Shown here one piece after another: positions 1 through 7,812 of a stretch of 64,000 nucleotides of DNA. Every line of letters starts with the position of its first letter. Within the stretch, counting starts at the first letter, position 1. Location: NCBI RefSeq assembly GCF_002119765.1, contig NZ_CP021112.1:1978501-2042500 (forward strand). Direction: 5' to 3'. Position numbers and translations under genes: made by a program. The notes under the pieces were generated by a model. That model made no database searches and was not told the DNA's origin. It was given only the letters and a program-made list of their open reading frames with translations. This stretch comes from Pseudorhodoplanes sinuspersici (GTDB lineage Bacteria > Pseudomonadota > Alphaproteobacteria > Rhizobiales > Xanthobacteraceae).

Positions 1-552
1 CCCGGCCTCGTCGAATTGCTCATAGGCTTTCGCGACCGAGGATTGGTTGGGGATCGTGATCATCCGCATCCAGCGGCCGAGCACGCGGAGCTGATTGACG
101 GCGTTGAAGGATTGCGAGCCGCCGCTGACTTGCATCACCGCCAGCGTCTTGCCTTGCGTCGGCCGCACCGCGCCGATCGACAGCGGGATCCAGTCGATCT
201 GCGCCTTCATGATTCCGGTCATCGATCCGTGGCGTTCGGGGCTGCACCAGACCTGTCCTTCGGACCATTGCGTCAGATCGCGCAGCTCCTGCACCTTGGG
301 ATGGCTGGCCGGCGCGTCGTCCGGCAGCGGCAATCCGGACGGATCATAAATCCGCGTCTCGGCGCCGAAGCTGTCGAGCAGCCGCGCCGCCTCCATCGTC
401 GCGAAGCGGCTGTAGGAGCGTTCGCGCAGCGAACCATACAGCAGCAGGATGCGGGGCTTGTGCGTTGAGAATGCGGGCCGCAGCGCTGCAATGTCCGGCA
501 TCGCAAAGGCATCGGTGGCGATGTTGGGAAGATCGAGCGGATGGACTGTCAT
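1..552 (-). CDS. arsH: ArsH NADPH-dependent flavin reductase, 3' end cut off by window edge
   Basis: ArsH is an FMN-dependent NADPH oxidoreductase of arsenic operons, reported to oxidise trivalent organoarsenicals. I translated the minus strand from ATG at 552 and found 184 open codons running off position 1; the family is usually about 230-240 residues, so the C-terminus is missing. The flavodoxin-like motif [10 protein letters not shown] lies near residues 40-49, followed by [11 protein letters not shown] and [18 protein letters not shown], all typical of ArsH. The start codon follows the TAG stop of the upstream arsC directly (TAGATG), so the two are translationally coupled. It is the last visible gene of the arsR-arsC-acr3-arsC-arsH operon. 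Confidence 0.93.
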   Translation of the reverse strand, partial: MTVHPLDLPNIATDAFAMPDIAALRPAFSTHKPRILLLYGSLRERSYSRFATMEAARLLDSFGAETRIYDPSGLPLPDDAPASHPKVQELRDLTQWSEGQVWCSPERHGSMTGIMKAQIDWIPLSIGAVRPTQGKTLAVMQVSGGSQSFNAVNQLRVLGRWMRMITIPNQSSVAKAYEQFDEAG

Positions 553-963
553 CTAGCCAACCGGTCCGCCAACGACGTCACCGTCCTCCTTCACGAACCG
601 GCCGATATCCGGATTGGGCAGGATGTCGAGCACCTTTTCAGAGGGCCGGCACAACTGCGTGCCTTTCGGCGTCTCGACAATCGGCCGGTTGATCAGGATC
701 GGATGCGCGATCATGAAATCGATCAGCTCATCCTCGGTCCATTTCGGATCGGCGAGCCCAAGCTCCGCATAAGGCGTGCCTTTCTCGCGCAGCAGCGCGC
801 GAGCCGGCATATCCATGGCGCGCAGCAAGGCGACGAGCTTCTCGCGGCTCGGCGGTGTCTTCAGATATTCGATCACCACCGGCTCTTCGCCGCTTTGCCG
901 GATCATCGCCAGCGTGTTGCGCGAGGTGCCGCATTTGGGATTGTGGTAGATAGTAATCGTCAT
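553..963 (-). CDS. arsC: Arsenate reductase, glutaredoxin-dependent type
   Basis: Reduces arsenate to arsenite in the cytoplasm with electrons from glutathione/glutaredoxin. The 136-residue product begins MTITIYHNPKCGTSRNTL; Cys11 in the NPKCGTSR motif is the family's catalytic cysteine. Arg residues near 59 and 93 sit where the family binds the oxyanion (ALLR, INRPIV). I chose ATG at 963 rather than the longer open frame because it overlaps the acr3 stop by 4 bp (ATGA) and gives the usual family N-terminus. It is the second, unrelated arsenate reductase of this operon. Confidence 0.95.
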   Translation of the reverse strand: MTITIYHNPKCGTSRNTLAMIRQSGEEPVVIEYLKTPPSREKLVALLRAMDMPARALLREKGTPYAELGLADPKWTEDELIDFMIAHPILINRPIVETPKGTQLCRPSEKVLDILPNPDIGRFVKEDGDVVGGPVG

Positions 964-2024
964 GATCGTCTTTCGATAGTCGCGGGGGTGACCGCAGCAG
1001 GCGTCGTGCCCGCTTCGTACCACCCGCGTGTGGCTTTCACGAGATGCACCACGGACAGCATGACCGGGACTTCAACCAGCACGCCGACGACTGTCGCCAA
1101 GGCCGCACCGGAATTCAGTCCGAACAGGCTGATCGCCGCCGCCACCGCCAGTTCAAAGAAGTTGCTGGCGCCGATCAGTGCCGCCGGTGCGGCCACACAC
1201 CAGGCGACACCGAACCGCCGGCTGAGCCAATAGGCGAGGCCGGCATTGAAATAGACCTGGATCAGGATCGGAACAGCCAGCAGCACAATGACGATCGGTT
1301 GCGCCAGGATTTGCGGCCCCTGAAATCCGAACAGCAGCACAAGAGTCGCCAGCAGCGCGCATAGCGACACTGGCTGCAGGATCGACAAGGTGCGGCTGAG
1401 CGCTGCCGGTCCCGACGACAACAGCCAGCGGCGCCAGAGCTGCGCGACGATCACCGGAACGACGATGTAGAGCCCGACCGAAAGCAGAAGCGTGTCCCAC
1501 GGCACGGTGATCGAGGCGACGCCGAGCAGAAGGCCAACCAATGGTGCGAACAGGAACACCATGATGATATCGTTCAGGGCCACCTGGCTGAGCGTGAAAT
1601 GCGGTTCGCCGTCGCACAGGTTCGACCAGACAAACACCATCGCCGTGCAAGGCGCGGCCGCGAGAAGGATAAGGCCTGCGATATAGGACTGGATCTGGTC
1701 GGCAGGCAGCAGCGGCGCAAACAGATAGCCGATGAAGAGGGTGCCCAGGAGCGCCATGGAAAATGGCTTGACGGCCCAGTTGATGAACAGGGTGACGCCG
1801 ACGCCGCGCCAGTGCTCTCGCACTTGTCCGAGAGCGCCGAAGTCGATTTTCAGCAGCATCGGAATGATCATCAGCCAGATCAGCACAGCAACCACCAAGT
1901 TCACTTTGGCAAATTCCGCGGCGGCGACCAGCGTGAAGAAGCCTGGAATGAATTGGCCGAGTGCAATGCCGGCGATGATGCACAAGGCGACCCAGACCGA
2001 CAGGTAACGTTCAAAAATGCTCAT
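960..2024 (-). CDS. acr3: Acr3-type arsenite efflux permease
   Basis: Inner-membrane arsenite exporter of the Acr3 (bile acid/Na symporter-like) family, which removes the arsenite made by the two reductases in this operon. The 354-residue product is almost entirely hydrophobic with about ten membrane segments. The family motif AAPCTAMVF carries the conserved cysteine at residue 126, followed by WSNLCDGEPHFTL and LNDIIM. Start ATG at 2024 begins MSIFERYLSVWVAL; the longer open frame upstream overlaps the preceding arsC and is not credible. It overlaps the downstream arsC by 4 bp. Confidence 0.96.
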   Translation of the reverse strand: MSIFERYLSVWVALCIIAGIALGQFIPGFFTLVAAAEFAKVNLVVAVLIWLMIIPMLLKIDFGALGQVREHWRGVGVTLFINWAVKPFSMALLGTLFIGYLFAPLLPADQIQSYIAGLILLAAAPCTAMVFVWSNLCDGEPHFTLSQVALNDIIMVFLFAPLVGLLLGVASITVPWDTLLLSVGLYIVVPVIVAQLWRRWLLSSGPAALSRTLSILQPVSLCALLATLVLLFGFQGPQILAQPIVIVLLAVPILIQVYFNAGLAYWLSRRFGVAWCVAAPAALIGASNFFELAVAAAISLFGLNSGAALATVVGVLVEVPVMLSVVHLVKATRGWYEAGTTPAAVTPATIERRS

Positions 2025-2044
2025 GCGAAAATTCTCACGTTGCT

Positions 2045-2584
2045 TCACGCAATGTTCGAGCGTGGCGAGGTCGCACCATCGGCTTTGCCGATTTCGCGCA
2101 ATTGCGTGTGGAGCGACAGCTTGTCGATCGAGCTCAGCGGCAGGTTGGTAAAGGCGACGATGCGGTTCTTGAGATAGCGCTGCGCCGTGACGAAGGCGGC
2201 TTCCTTCTCGAGGTCGGTGCCGTTCACGGCCGCCGGGTCCTCGATCCCCCAATGCGCGGTCATCGGCTGGCCTGGCCAGATCGGACAGGATTCGCCGGCC
2301 GCGTCGTCGCAGACCGTGAACACGAAATCCATCACCGGCGCGTCGCTGCGGGCGAATTCCAGCCAGCTCTTCGAGCGCAAATTGTCGGTCGGATATTCGG
2401 CACGTTCGAGCACCTTGATGGCAAAGGGATTGACCGTCCCGCGTGGCTGGCTGCCCGCCGAGAACGAGCGGAAACGCCCGCGGCCTTCTTTGCGCAGGAT
2501 CGATTCAGCAATGATGGAGCGGGAGCTGTTCGCGGTGCATAGAAACAGCACATTAAACACGCGATCGGACGGATGCTCGGACAT
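2045..2584 (-). CDS. arsC: Arsenate reductase, thioredoxin-type (LMW phosphatase fold)
   Basis: Low-molecular-weight protein tyrosine phosphatase-like arsenate reductase, 179 aa. The P-loop CX5R motif is CTANSSR (Cys16, Arg22). Two further cysteines in CDDAAGESCPIWPG (Cys92, Cys100) match the relay pair that thioredoxin-coupled ArsC enzymes use, so thioredoxin is the likely reductant. The start at 2584 has a strong GAAAGGA ribosome site and overlaps the end of arsR by 32 bp. The operon therefore encodes two arsenate reductases of independent origin. Confidence 0.93.
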   Translation of the reverse strand: MSEHPSDRVFNVLFLCTANSSRSIIAESILRKEGRGRFRSFSAGSQPRGTVNPFAIKVLERAEYPTDNLRSKSWLEFARSDAPVMDFVFTVCDDAAGESCPIWPGQPMTAHWGIEDPAAVNGTDLEKEAAFVTAQRYLKNRIVAFTNLPLSSIDKLSLHTQLREIGKADGATSPRSNIA

Positions 2585-2933
2585 GGCGTTTTCCTTTCGG
2601 TGCACAGCACGGCTTGATGGATTCAATCAGCGATTCACACAGCTCCGGCTTGCCGCCGCAGCAATCCTGCAGCAGGAACAAGGTGAGCGTTTCGAGAGTC
2701 GTGAGGTTCGCGCGATAGACGATCGAGCGTCCATGCCGCACTGAAGAGACGAGGCGGGCCCGCGTCAGGATCGACAGATGCGATGACATGGTGTTGTGCG
2801 GCACCGCCAGTTCGCTGGCGAGTTCGCCGGCGGGCAGACCGTCCGGCTCGTGCTTGACCAGCAGCCGGAACACGTCCAGCCGGGTCGGCTGCGCGAGTGC
2901 GGCGAGCGCAAGAATGGCGTCTTCGGATTCCAT
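2553..2933 (-). CDS. arsR: ArsR-family arsenite-responsive repressor
   Basis: Winged-helix repressor of 126 aa, first gene of the ars operon. The N-terminal ArsR/SmtB HTH covers residues 10-80 (ALAQPTRLDVFRLL, LAVPHNTMSSHLSILTRARLV). The C-terminal tail carries a cysteine cluster, CCGGKPELC (Cys91, 92, 99) and Cys109-110, rather than the CxC in the recognition helix of E. coli ArsR; C-terminal cysteine sites are known for arsenite sensing in other ArsR proteins. A 12-bp inverted repeat lies across its start codon, so it very likely autoregulates the operon. Confidence 0.93.
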   Translation of the reverse strand: MESEDAILALAALAQPTRLDVFRLLVKHEPDGLPAGELASELAVPHNTMSSHLSILTRARLVSSVRHGRSIVYRANLTTLETLTLFLLQDCCGGKPELCESLIESIKPCCAPKGKRHVRASVRSRV

Positions 2934-2960
2934 ATGTCCATAATTCCAGACATATGGAAT
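2927..2960. promoter_or_regulatory. Probable ArsR operator, perfect 12-bp inverted repeat over the arsR start codon
   Basis: ATTCCATATGTC at 2927-2938 is exactly the reverse complement of GACATATGGAAT at 2949-2960, with a 10-nt spacer. The left arm contains the arsR start codon (2931-2933, minus strand). Position, symmetry and neighbour suggest an ArsR-binding site; I infer this and have not matched it to a published site. Confidence 0.72.
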
Positions 2961-3316
2961 GGAGTCAATATTCGATCATCGCTCCTTAGCCCGCAGCCGA
3001 TTGGCCGCGCGATGGGCAGCCTATCGCGGCGCCTCGTCCGGGATCGGGAACACCGAACCTCCGCGTGACCGGCGGACCTCATGCTTGTTGTGAGACAGCG
3101 GAAAATCCGCTAATTTATTTCAGCGGGGCCTTCGACGGTCGCCCCGTTCTGCCAGGCTCGCGAGGCCCAAGCGCCGTCTCCTTCGCAAAGGAGGGGACCA
3201 TGGCTGCTGGGCCTTAATTTTTTTCCCTGACATTGCTGAACAGGGGAAACGCGGCCTCCCCTATAGATGGATTGCGCCATCCAAGCGCTGCTCGCCTCAA
3301 ATCGTGGGAGCGAGCC
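2961..3316 (+). promoter_or_regulatory. Structured leader region upstream of the TSUP gene, with terminator-like hairpins
   Basis: This 356-bp stretch without a gene holds several hairpins readable on the plus strand. AGCGGA/TCCGCT (3097-3111) is followed by AATTTATTT. CGGGGC/GCCCCG pairs at 3124-3146. AGGCCCA (3163-3169) pairs with TGGGCCT (3208-3214), enclosing CTCCTT/AAGGAG (3178-3193), and is followed by TAATTTTTTT (3215-3224), the form of an intrinsic terminator. CCCT/AGGG (3225-3245) follows. Inside the big stem, GGAGGGG precedes a five-codon ORF (ATG at 3200 to TAA). It could be an attenuator or riboswitch for the gene at 3317; I cannot assign it to a known RNA family. Confidence 0.42.
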
Positions 3317-4069
3317 ATGGATGGCTTTGTCCTTTTTCTGTTTCTGTTCGCTGCATTCCTCGGTGGTTTTGCATCGGGTCTTGCCGGCTTTGCCATGGGC
3401 TTTGTCGTATCCGGCATCTGGCTGCACTTGATCACGCCCATCCAGACAACCGCGCTGATTGCCGGCTATGGACTGTGGACGCAGGGATATGGCGTCTGGA
3501 AACTTCGGCACGCGCTGAGTTTACGCAAAGTCGCGCCATTCATCATCGGTGGGATTATCGGCGTTCCGATTGGCACAGTGCTTCTGACCTATGCTGAACC
3601 GGCGTATCTGCGGCTCGGCGTGGGCTTGCTGCTTGTCGTTTACGGCATCTACGGATTGTCGAAGCCGGCATTCAAACCGCTCAAAGCCGCAGTTGCCACC
3701 GATGGTGGAGTTGGGTTTGCGAACGGCGTGTTGTGCGGGCTGACCGGTCTTCCCGGATTTATCATCACCGTTTGGTGTCAGATGCGCGGCTGGAATAAGG
3801 ATGAGCAGCGCGCCGTATTTCAGCCTGTGATGTTGGCAGCCATTATCATGACCGTCATATCGCTAGCAGCGAGCGGTTCGATGACAGCGGAAACCGTCAA
3901 ACTCTATCTGCTCGGATTGCCGGCGCTGTTGGCCGGGTTATGGATCGGATTCCGACTGTATGGAAAATTCGACGATGCCGCCTTCCGCAAAGTTGTGTTG
4001 CTGTTTTTGTTGCTCGCAGGCCTCGCTCTGACGGCAGTTGCGGGCTGGCCGATACTGCGTCCCGGTTGA
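3317..4069 (+). CDS. TSUP (TauE/SafE) family membrane transporter
   Basis: Probable inner-membrane permease of the sulfite exporter TauE/SafE family, 250 aa with about eight hydrophobic segments. The two halves show family-type motifs, GFASGLAGFAMGFV near residue 15 and GFANGVLCGLTGLPGFI near 137, which form the pseudo-symmetric repeat of TSUP proteins. Family substrates are small sulfur or organic anions; the substrate here is unknown. ATG at 3317 was chosen over the longer frame because it follows GGGAGCGAG and gives a normal first membrane helix. A terminator-like leader lies in front. It is transcribed away from the ars operon. Confidence 0.85.
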   Translation: MDGFVLFLFLFAAFLGGFASGLAGFAMGFVVSGIWLHLITPIQTTALIAGYGLWTQGYGVWKLRHALSLRKVAPFIIGGIIGVPIGTVLLTYAEPAYLRLGVGLLLVVYGIYGLSKPAFKPLKAAVATDGGVGFANGVLCGLTGLPGFIITVWCQMRGWNKDEQRAVFQPVMLAAIIMTVISLAASGSMTAETVKLYLLGLPALLAGLWIGFRLYGKFDDAAFRKVVLLFLLLAGLALTAVAGWPILRPG

Positions 4070-4129
4070 TGCGTTGACTCCTGAGACGACGCGCGCAATG
4101 TCTGCTTGTGGCACTTTTCGGACCTCACC

Positions 4130-4765
4130 ATGAGCACAGCAAGCGACGCCCGCTTCTGGGACCGGACTTCACGGAAATACGCCAGGAGCAAGATTGCGGA
4201 TCAGGCCGGGTATGAGCGCACGCTGGACCGGACCCGCGCCTTGTTGGGGCCGGACGACCGGGTGTTGGAGCTGGGCTGCGGAACAGGAACAACAGCGCTC
4301 CGGCTCGCAGGCGATGTGCAAAGCTATCTTGCGACGGATATCTCCGCCGACATGATTGCAATCGCGAAAGAGAAAAGCGCCGCCGACCCGGTCCCGGGGC
4401 TCGAATTCCGCTCCGCGACCGCAGAGGCGCTGTCGCATGAAGCGGCGACGTTTGATGCAGTGTTAGGCTTCAACTATCTGCATCTGGTCCGCGACCTGCC
4501 CGGCACCTTGCGTAGCATCCATGCCTTGCTTGTCACAGAGGGCTTGTTCATCTCCAAGACACCCTGCGTCGGAGATATGAACCTATTCATCCGCCTTGCC
4601 GTGCCCGCGATGCAGGCGATCGGCAAGGCACCCTATGTCACTGTCTTCCGCGCGGCGGACCTGAGCCAGCAGTTTCGTGCGGCAGGCTTCGAGATTCTTG
4701 CGAGTGAAAGCCACGCAACCAAGGGCAACGACAATCGTCCCTACATCGTGGCGCGCAAGGGATGA
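4130..4765 (+). CDS. Class I SAM-dependent methyltransferase
   Basis: Cytoplasmic methyltransferase of 211 aa with the SAM-binding motif I VLELGCGTGTTAL near residues 46-58, an acidic motif II (LATDISADMI), and motif FDAVLGFNYLHLV near 112-124. The N-terminus (ARFWDRTSRKYA) resembles the methyltransferase type 11 / UbiE-like group. It lacks the cysteine pair and motifs expected of the arsenite methyltransferase ArsM, so proximity to the ars operon should not be read as that function. Substrate not predictable. ATG at 4130 is preferred to the in-frame start at 4106 because the alignable family region begins just after it. Confidence 0.82.
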   Translation: MSTASDARFWDRTSRKYARSKIADQAGYERTLDRTRALLGPDDRVLELGCGTGTTALRLAGDVQSYLATDISADMIAIAKEKSAADPVPGLEFRSATAEALSHEAATFDAVLGFNYLHLVRDLPGTLRSIHALLVTEGLFISKTPCVGDMNLFIRLAVPAMQAIGKAPYVTVFRAADLSQQFRAAGFEILASESHATKGNDNRPYIVARKG

Positions 4766-4783
4766 CGCGGACGAGCTCGCCGC

Positions 4784-4834
4784 TAGAGCATGATGCCAAA
4801 GCGCGAAGCGGCTTTCGGACAACATCATGCTCTA
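4784..4834. repeat. Dispersed inverted repeat, family A (TAGAGCATGATG arms)
   Basis: TAGAGCATGATG (4784-4795) is the exact reverse complement of CATCATGCTCTA (4823-4834). Related copies lie at 30401-30443, 44699-44734 and 63412-63480. Elements of this sequence type are common between genes in Hyphomicrobiales. Confidence 0.75.
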
Positions 4835-4875
4835 ACGTATGAGAATCGAGCGGCCCATTGGACCGCTAGCCTAAA

Positions 4876-5355
4876 TCATGAAGGGCTGCGTTCGGCTTCC
4901 TGCGCAAAGCGTTCCAGAAAGCCCGGCCAGCCGCCATCGACGTCTTTGCGCATCGAGGCGCCGGCTTCCGCTCCCATCGTTTCGAACTTGTGATGCACCA
5001 GTTCGACAAGAGTCGCGTCCGGACCGTCAGCGGTGAATCGGATATCGACTTCGGATTTCATGCCGGCGTCCGGCTTCCATTGGGCATTGATTTGCCAGAG
5101 CAGCACCAGGCGATGGGGCGGTTGCCAATGCGTGATCGTGGCGACAGTCGTCTCCGTGCCGGATTCCGATGTTTCAAGCCAGCGGCCGCCCAGGCGCGGC
5201 TCCATCAGCACTTTTGCGATCGGCTTCTCGCCGACGCCCTGATTGAGCGGCCACCAGCGCGTGAGGCCGTTTGTGAAAACATCGAACGCGCGATCGATTG
5301 GTGCTTTGACGCGAACAGATTTGCGCACGGCCGCGATGGCGATTGTCTCGTTCAT
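4876..5355 (-). CDS. SRPBCC / AHSA1-like domain protein
   Basis: A 159-aa protein of the activator-of-Hsp90-ATPase-1-like START-fold group: VRKSVRVKAPIDRAFDVFTN at the N-terminus, WWPLNQGVGE, then GGRWLETSESGTETTVATITHWQPPHRL and a C-terminal helix GGWPGFLERFAQ. These proteins bind small hydrophobic ligands, and many sit next to an ArsR-type regulator, as here: the start (ATG 5355) overlaps the regulator's stop by 4 bp. The longer open frame to 5931 runs through the regulator and is not real. The ligand is unknown. Confidence 0.85.
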   Translation of the reverse strand: MNETIAIAAVRKSVRVKAPIDRAFDVFTNGLTRWWPLNQGVGEKPIAKVLMEPRLGGRWLETSESGTETTVATITHWQPPHRLVLLWQINAQWKPDAGMKSEVDIRFTADGPDATLVELVHHKFETMGAEAGASMRKDVDGGWPGFLERFAQEAERSPS

Positions 5356-5660
5356 TCGTTTACTCCCTTTTCCGCTTCCTCTTTGAACGCTGTCAGGGCA
5401 TCGCCCCAGAATGTGTCGAGCCACGCGCGCAATTCCACGAGGCCCTCGCGGCGCACTGAATAGATCCGGCGCACGCCTTCGCTGCGCTCCTCGACAAGAC
5501 CGGCGTCTTTCAGCGCCTTCAGGTGCTGCGACACGGCCGGGCGGGACACCGGCAACCCGGCGGCAAGGACGTTGACGGACCGCGGTCCTGAACGGAGGCG
5601 CTCGAACACCTGTCGGCGCGTTGGATCGGCAAGAGCTGCGAGTGCATTTTGGTAAGCCAT
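5352..5660 (-). CDS. ArsR/SmtB-family transcriptional regulator
   Basis: A 102-aa winged-helix regulator: ALADPTRRQVFERLRSG, LPVSRPAVSQHLKALKDAGLVEE, and the wing GVRRIYSVRREGL. There is no metal-binding cysteine motif, so it is not a metalloid sensor like the protein at 2553. It belongs to the subgroup paired with SRPBCC proteins and shares an ATGA overlap with the one downstream. A palindrome lies about 15 bp before the start codon. Confidence 0.9.
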   Translation of the reverse strand: MAYQNALAALADPTRRQVFERLRSGPRSVNVLAAGLPVSRPAVSQHLKALKDAGLVEERSEGVRRIYSVRREGLVELRAWLDTFWGDALTAFKEEAEKGVNE

Positions 5661-5674
5661 GACTAACGGTAAGC

Positions 5675-5684
5675 GTAAGCTTAC
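5675..5684. promoter_or_regulatory. Palindrome GTAAGCTTAC upstream of the ArsR/SRPBCC pair
   Basis: A perfect 10-bp palindrome within a longer, partly symmetric tract (about 5664-5690) in front of the regulator start at 5660. Possible autoregulatory operator; the assignment is inference from position. Confidence 0.4.
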
Positions 5685-5782
5685 TTAAGTCAAGTCCGCA
5701 GATTTTTCTTTTTTGCTGGTAACGTGGGTTGCACCGCAGCTGACCTGAATTATTGTGCATGCGGAGAGGATCGAGGTGGACT

Positions 5783-6694
5783 TTGTCCGAAACCCAGGAA
5801 AAGCGGCGCGAGAAAGCTGCTCCCGGCGCGAGCAACGAGAGTTCTACGAGCATTGAGTTTGCGGTCGAGGTCGGGCGGCTCGTCAGGCGCGGGCGCGCGC
5901 GCGGCGGCATCACCCGCAAGCAATTGGCCACGGAATCGGGGATATCCGAACGCTATCTGGCGCAGATCGAAGGCGGATACGGCAACCCGTCGATGACGGT
6001 TCTGAAGGCCGTCGCCGATGCGCTGGAAACCTCGGTCAACAGCCTGTTGCCAAGCGATGCGCGCCAGGAGCGCCTGCATCGCATCATGGATCTCGTCGCG
6101 CGCATGCAGCCGTCTGACTGGGCGGCGCTGGAACAGCATATCGAGGCGCGGCTGGTCGAAGGCGCGAAATCCGAACGCGCGCATCGCATCGCCCTTGTCG
6201 GACTGCGCGGTGCCGGCAAATCGACCCTTGGACGCGATCTCGCCGGTCGGCTTGGCTATCCGTTTGTCGAACTCAATCGCGTTGTGGAAGCCGAATATGG
6301 CGCCAGCATCTCGATGCTGATCGAGATGTCCGGCGTCTCGACCTTCCGCCGTTATGAGCGCGCATCGCTGGAGAAAGTGATCGCTGAACATGACAAGGTG
6401 GTGATCGCGACCGCGGGCGGCATTGTTTCGTCGCCGGAGACTTACGCGCTGCTCTTGCGTCGCGCGCACACCGTGTGGGTCAAGGCGCAACCGCAGGAAC
6501 ATATGAGCCGCGTGATCGCGCAGGGCGATTTTCGTCCGATGTCGGAGAATCGCGAAGCGATGGCCGATCTCGTCGCCATTCTCGATGCCCGCTCATCGGA
6601 TTATGCGCAGGCGGAAGCCGAACTCGATACATCCGGTCAGAGCGTCGAACAAAGCGGCGGCAATCTGCTGAAACTGGTGCAGGACTGGACGTAA
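5783..6694 (+). CDS. boxR: BoxR/BzdR-type benzoyl-CoA-responsive repressor (HTH + shikimate-kinase-like domain)
   Basis: Transcriptional regulator of about 303 aa that joins an XRE-type HTH (residues 28-90; TRKQLATESGISERYLAQIE) to a shikimate-kinase-like domain with Walker A GLRGAGKST (140-148) and RYERASLEKVI. In known BoxR/BzdR proteins the second domain senses benzoyl-CoA. I favour the TTG start at 5783 because GAGG lies 6-7 nt upstream; the frame is also open from TTG 5753 and ATG 5759. It precedes a hydrolase and boxC, boxB, boxA in the same direction. Confidence 0.9.
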   Translation: MSETQEKRREKAAPGASNESSTSIEFAVEVGRLVRRGRARGGITRKQLATESGISERYLAQIEGGYGNPSMTVLKAVADALETSVNSLLPSDARQERLHRIMDLVARMQPSDWAALEQHIEARLVEGAKSERAHRIALVGLRGAGKSTLGRDLAGRLGYPFVELNRVVEAEYGASISMLIEMSGVSTFRRYERASLEKVIAEHDKVVIATAGGIVSSPETYALLLRRAHTVWVKAQPQEHMSRVIAQGDFRPMSENREAMADLVAILDARSSDYAQAEAELDTSGQSVEQSGGNLLKLVQDWT

Positions 6695-6710
6695 CAGGAG
6701 TGGACGTAAA

Positions 6711-7526
6711 ATGGCGCAACTCGCAGATCAGGGCTTGCTCGATTTAGGCACGGAAAAGCTGGAATACCGCATGATCGGCCCGCGTCCCGATGCGGCACCG
6801 ACCATTGTCATGCTGCATGAAGGGCTTGGCTCGGTCGGCATGTGGAATAACTTTCCGGACAAGGTCGCGGCCGCCACGGGTTGCGGCGTTTTCGTCTATT
6901 CGCGGGCCGGCTATGGCCAGTCGTCACCGGCGACACTGCCGCGCAAACCCGATTACATGCATGACGAGGCGAACAAGACTTTGCCTCGCCTTCTGGATGC
7001 GATCGGTTTTCAGCGCGGGGTGTTGCTCGGGCACAGCGACGGCGCCTCGATCGCGGCAATCTATGCCGGCAGCCATCAGGACCATCGTGTGAGCGGTCTC
7101 ATTCTGATGGCGCCGCATTTCATTGTCGAAGATGTCAGCGTGACGTCGATCGCCGAGGCGCGCGAGGCGTACAACAATGGCGACTTGCGGGCGCGTCTCG
7201 CCAAGTATCATGCGGATGTCGACAATGCGTTTCGTGGCTGGAACGATGTCTGGCTCGATCACGACTTCCGGCAATGGGATATTTCGGAAGAACTGGCCTA
7301 TATCCGCGTGCCGATCCTCATCATTCAGGGCGAGGACGATCAGTACGGCACCGTGAAGCAGATCGAGATCGCGCAGGAGGAATGCTACTGCCCGGTCGAT
7401 GTCGCGCTCTTGCCGGGTGTGAAGCACTCGCCGCATCGCGAGGGTCTTGAGGCGACGCTGAAGCTGGTCGCCGAATTCACCGGGCGCGTCCTGCGCGGCC
7501 CCGGCGAGGCCGCCACCGCCGCCTGA
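6711..7526 (+). CDS. Alpha/beta hydrolase of the box cluster
   Basis: A 271-aa alpha/beta hydrolase: oxyanion region MLHEGLGSVGMW, nucleophile elbow GHSDG (serine near residue 104), acid region IIQGEDDQYGT (about 206-216) and a C-terminal histidine in GVKHSPHREG (about 238). It follows boxR by 16 bp. Hydrolases are often found in box clusters, where a role as thioesterase relieving CoA sequestration has been suggested; that role is inference here. No signal peptide, so cytoplasmic. Confidence 0.88.
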   Translation: MAQLADQGLLDLGTEKLEYRMIGPRPDAAPTIVMLHEGLGSVGMWNNFPDKVAAATGCGVFVYSRAGYGQSSPATLPRKPDYMHDEANKTLPRLLDAIGFQRGVLLGHSDGASIAAIYAGSHQDHRVSGLILMAPHFIVEDVSVTSIAEAREAYNNGDLRARLAKYHADVDNAFRGWNDVWLDHDFRQWDISEELAYIRVPILIIQGEDDQYGTVKQIEIAQEECYCPVDVALLPGVKHSPHREGLEATLKLVAEFTGRVLRGPGEAATAA

Positions 7527-7730
7527 CCGGCCGTTCCGCTGCTACGCTGGCCGGATCTCTGCCGTTCTCTCTCGCTATTCTCGATATTTCTTGGGTCGTC
7601 TGAGGGATATCTCGCCCGCCCTGGTCATCGATCCCTGGGATTATCGCTTATCCCGGCCTTGGGGGATAACCCGGGTCCGCCGGGGCTCCGGAGCTGTCTC
7701 CTTTCCCGGTCCCAGTCTTGAAGATTTCTA

Positions 7731-7761
7731 TAGACTCTGCCTCAACCTGCATTATAATGCA
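7731..7761 (+). promoter_or_regulatory. Probable box promoter with TGCA-N6-TGCA operator over the -10
   Basis: TAGACT (7731-7736) and TATAAT (7753-7758) are spaced 16 bp like a sigma-70 promoter. The -10 lies inside the palindrome TGCATTATAATGCA (7748-7761), that is TGCA-N6-TGCA. TGCA half-sites are reported for BzdR/BoxR proteins in Azoarcus, from memory. The boxC start is 52 bp downstream. Confidence 0.65.
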
Positions 7762-7812
7762 TGTTGCCGGTCCGGAGCCGGCCAACCAACCTTCAAAAAA
7801 GAGGCGCCAAGG

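Noticed and set aside
16-468. Plus-strand open frame at the left edge
   Set aside because: Opposite arsH; the minus strand gives the continuous ArsH motifs.
3110-3511. Minus-strand open frame across the TSUP leader
   Set aside because: Overlaps the TSUP start and the structured leader, and has no domain or ribosome site.
4130-4765. ArsM-type arsenite methyltransferase
   Set aside because: General SAM motifs are present but the cysteine pattern of ArsM is not, and the gene is on the other strand from the ars operon.
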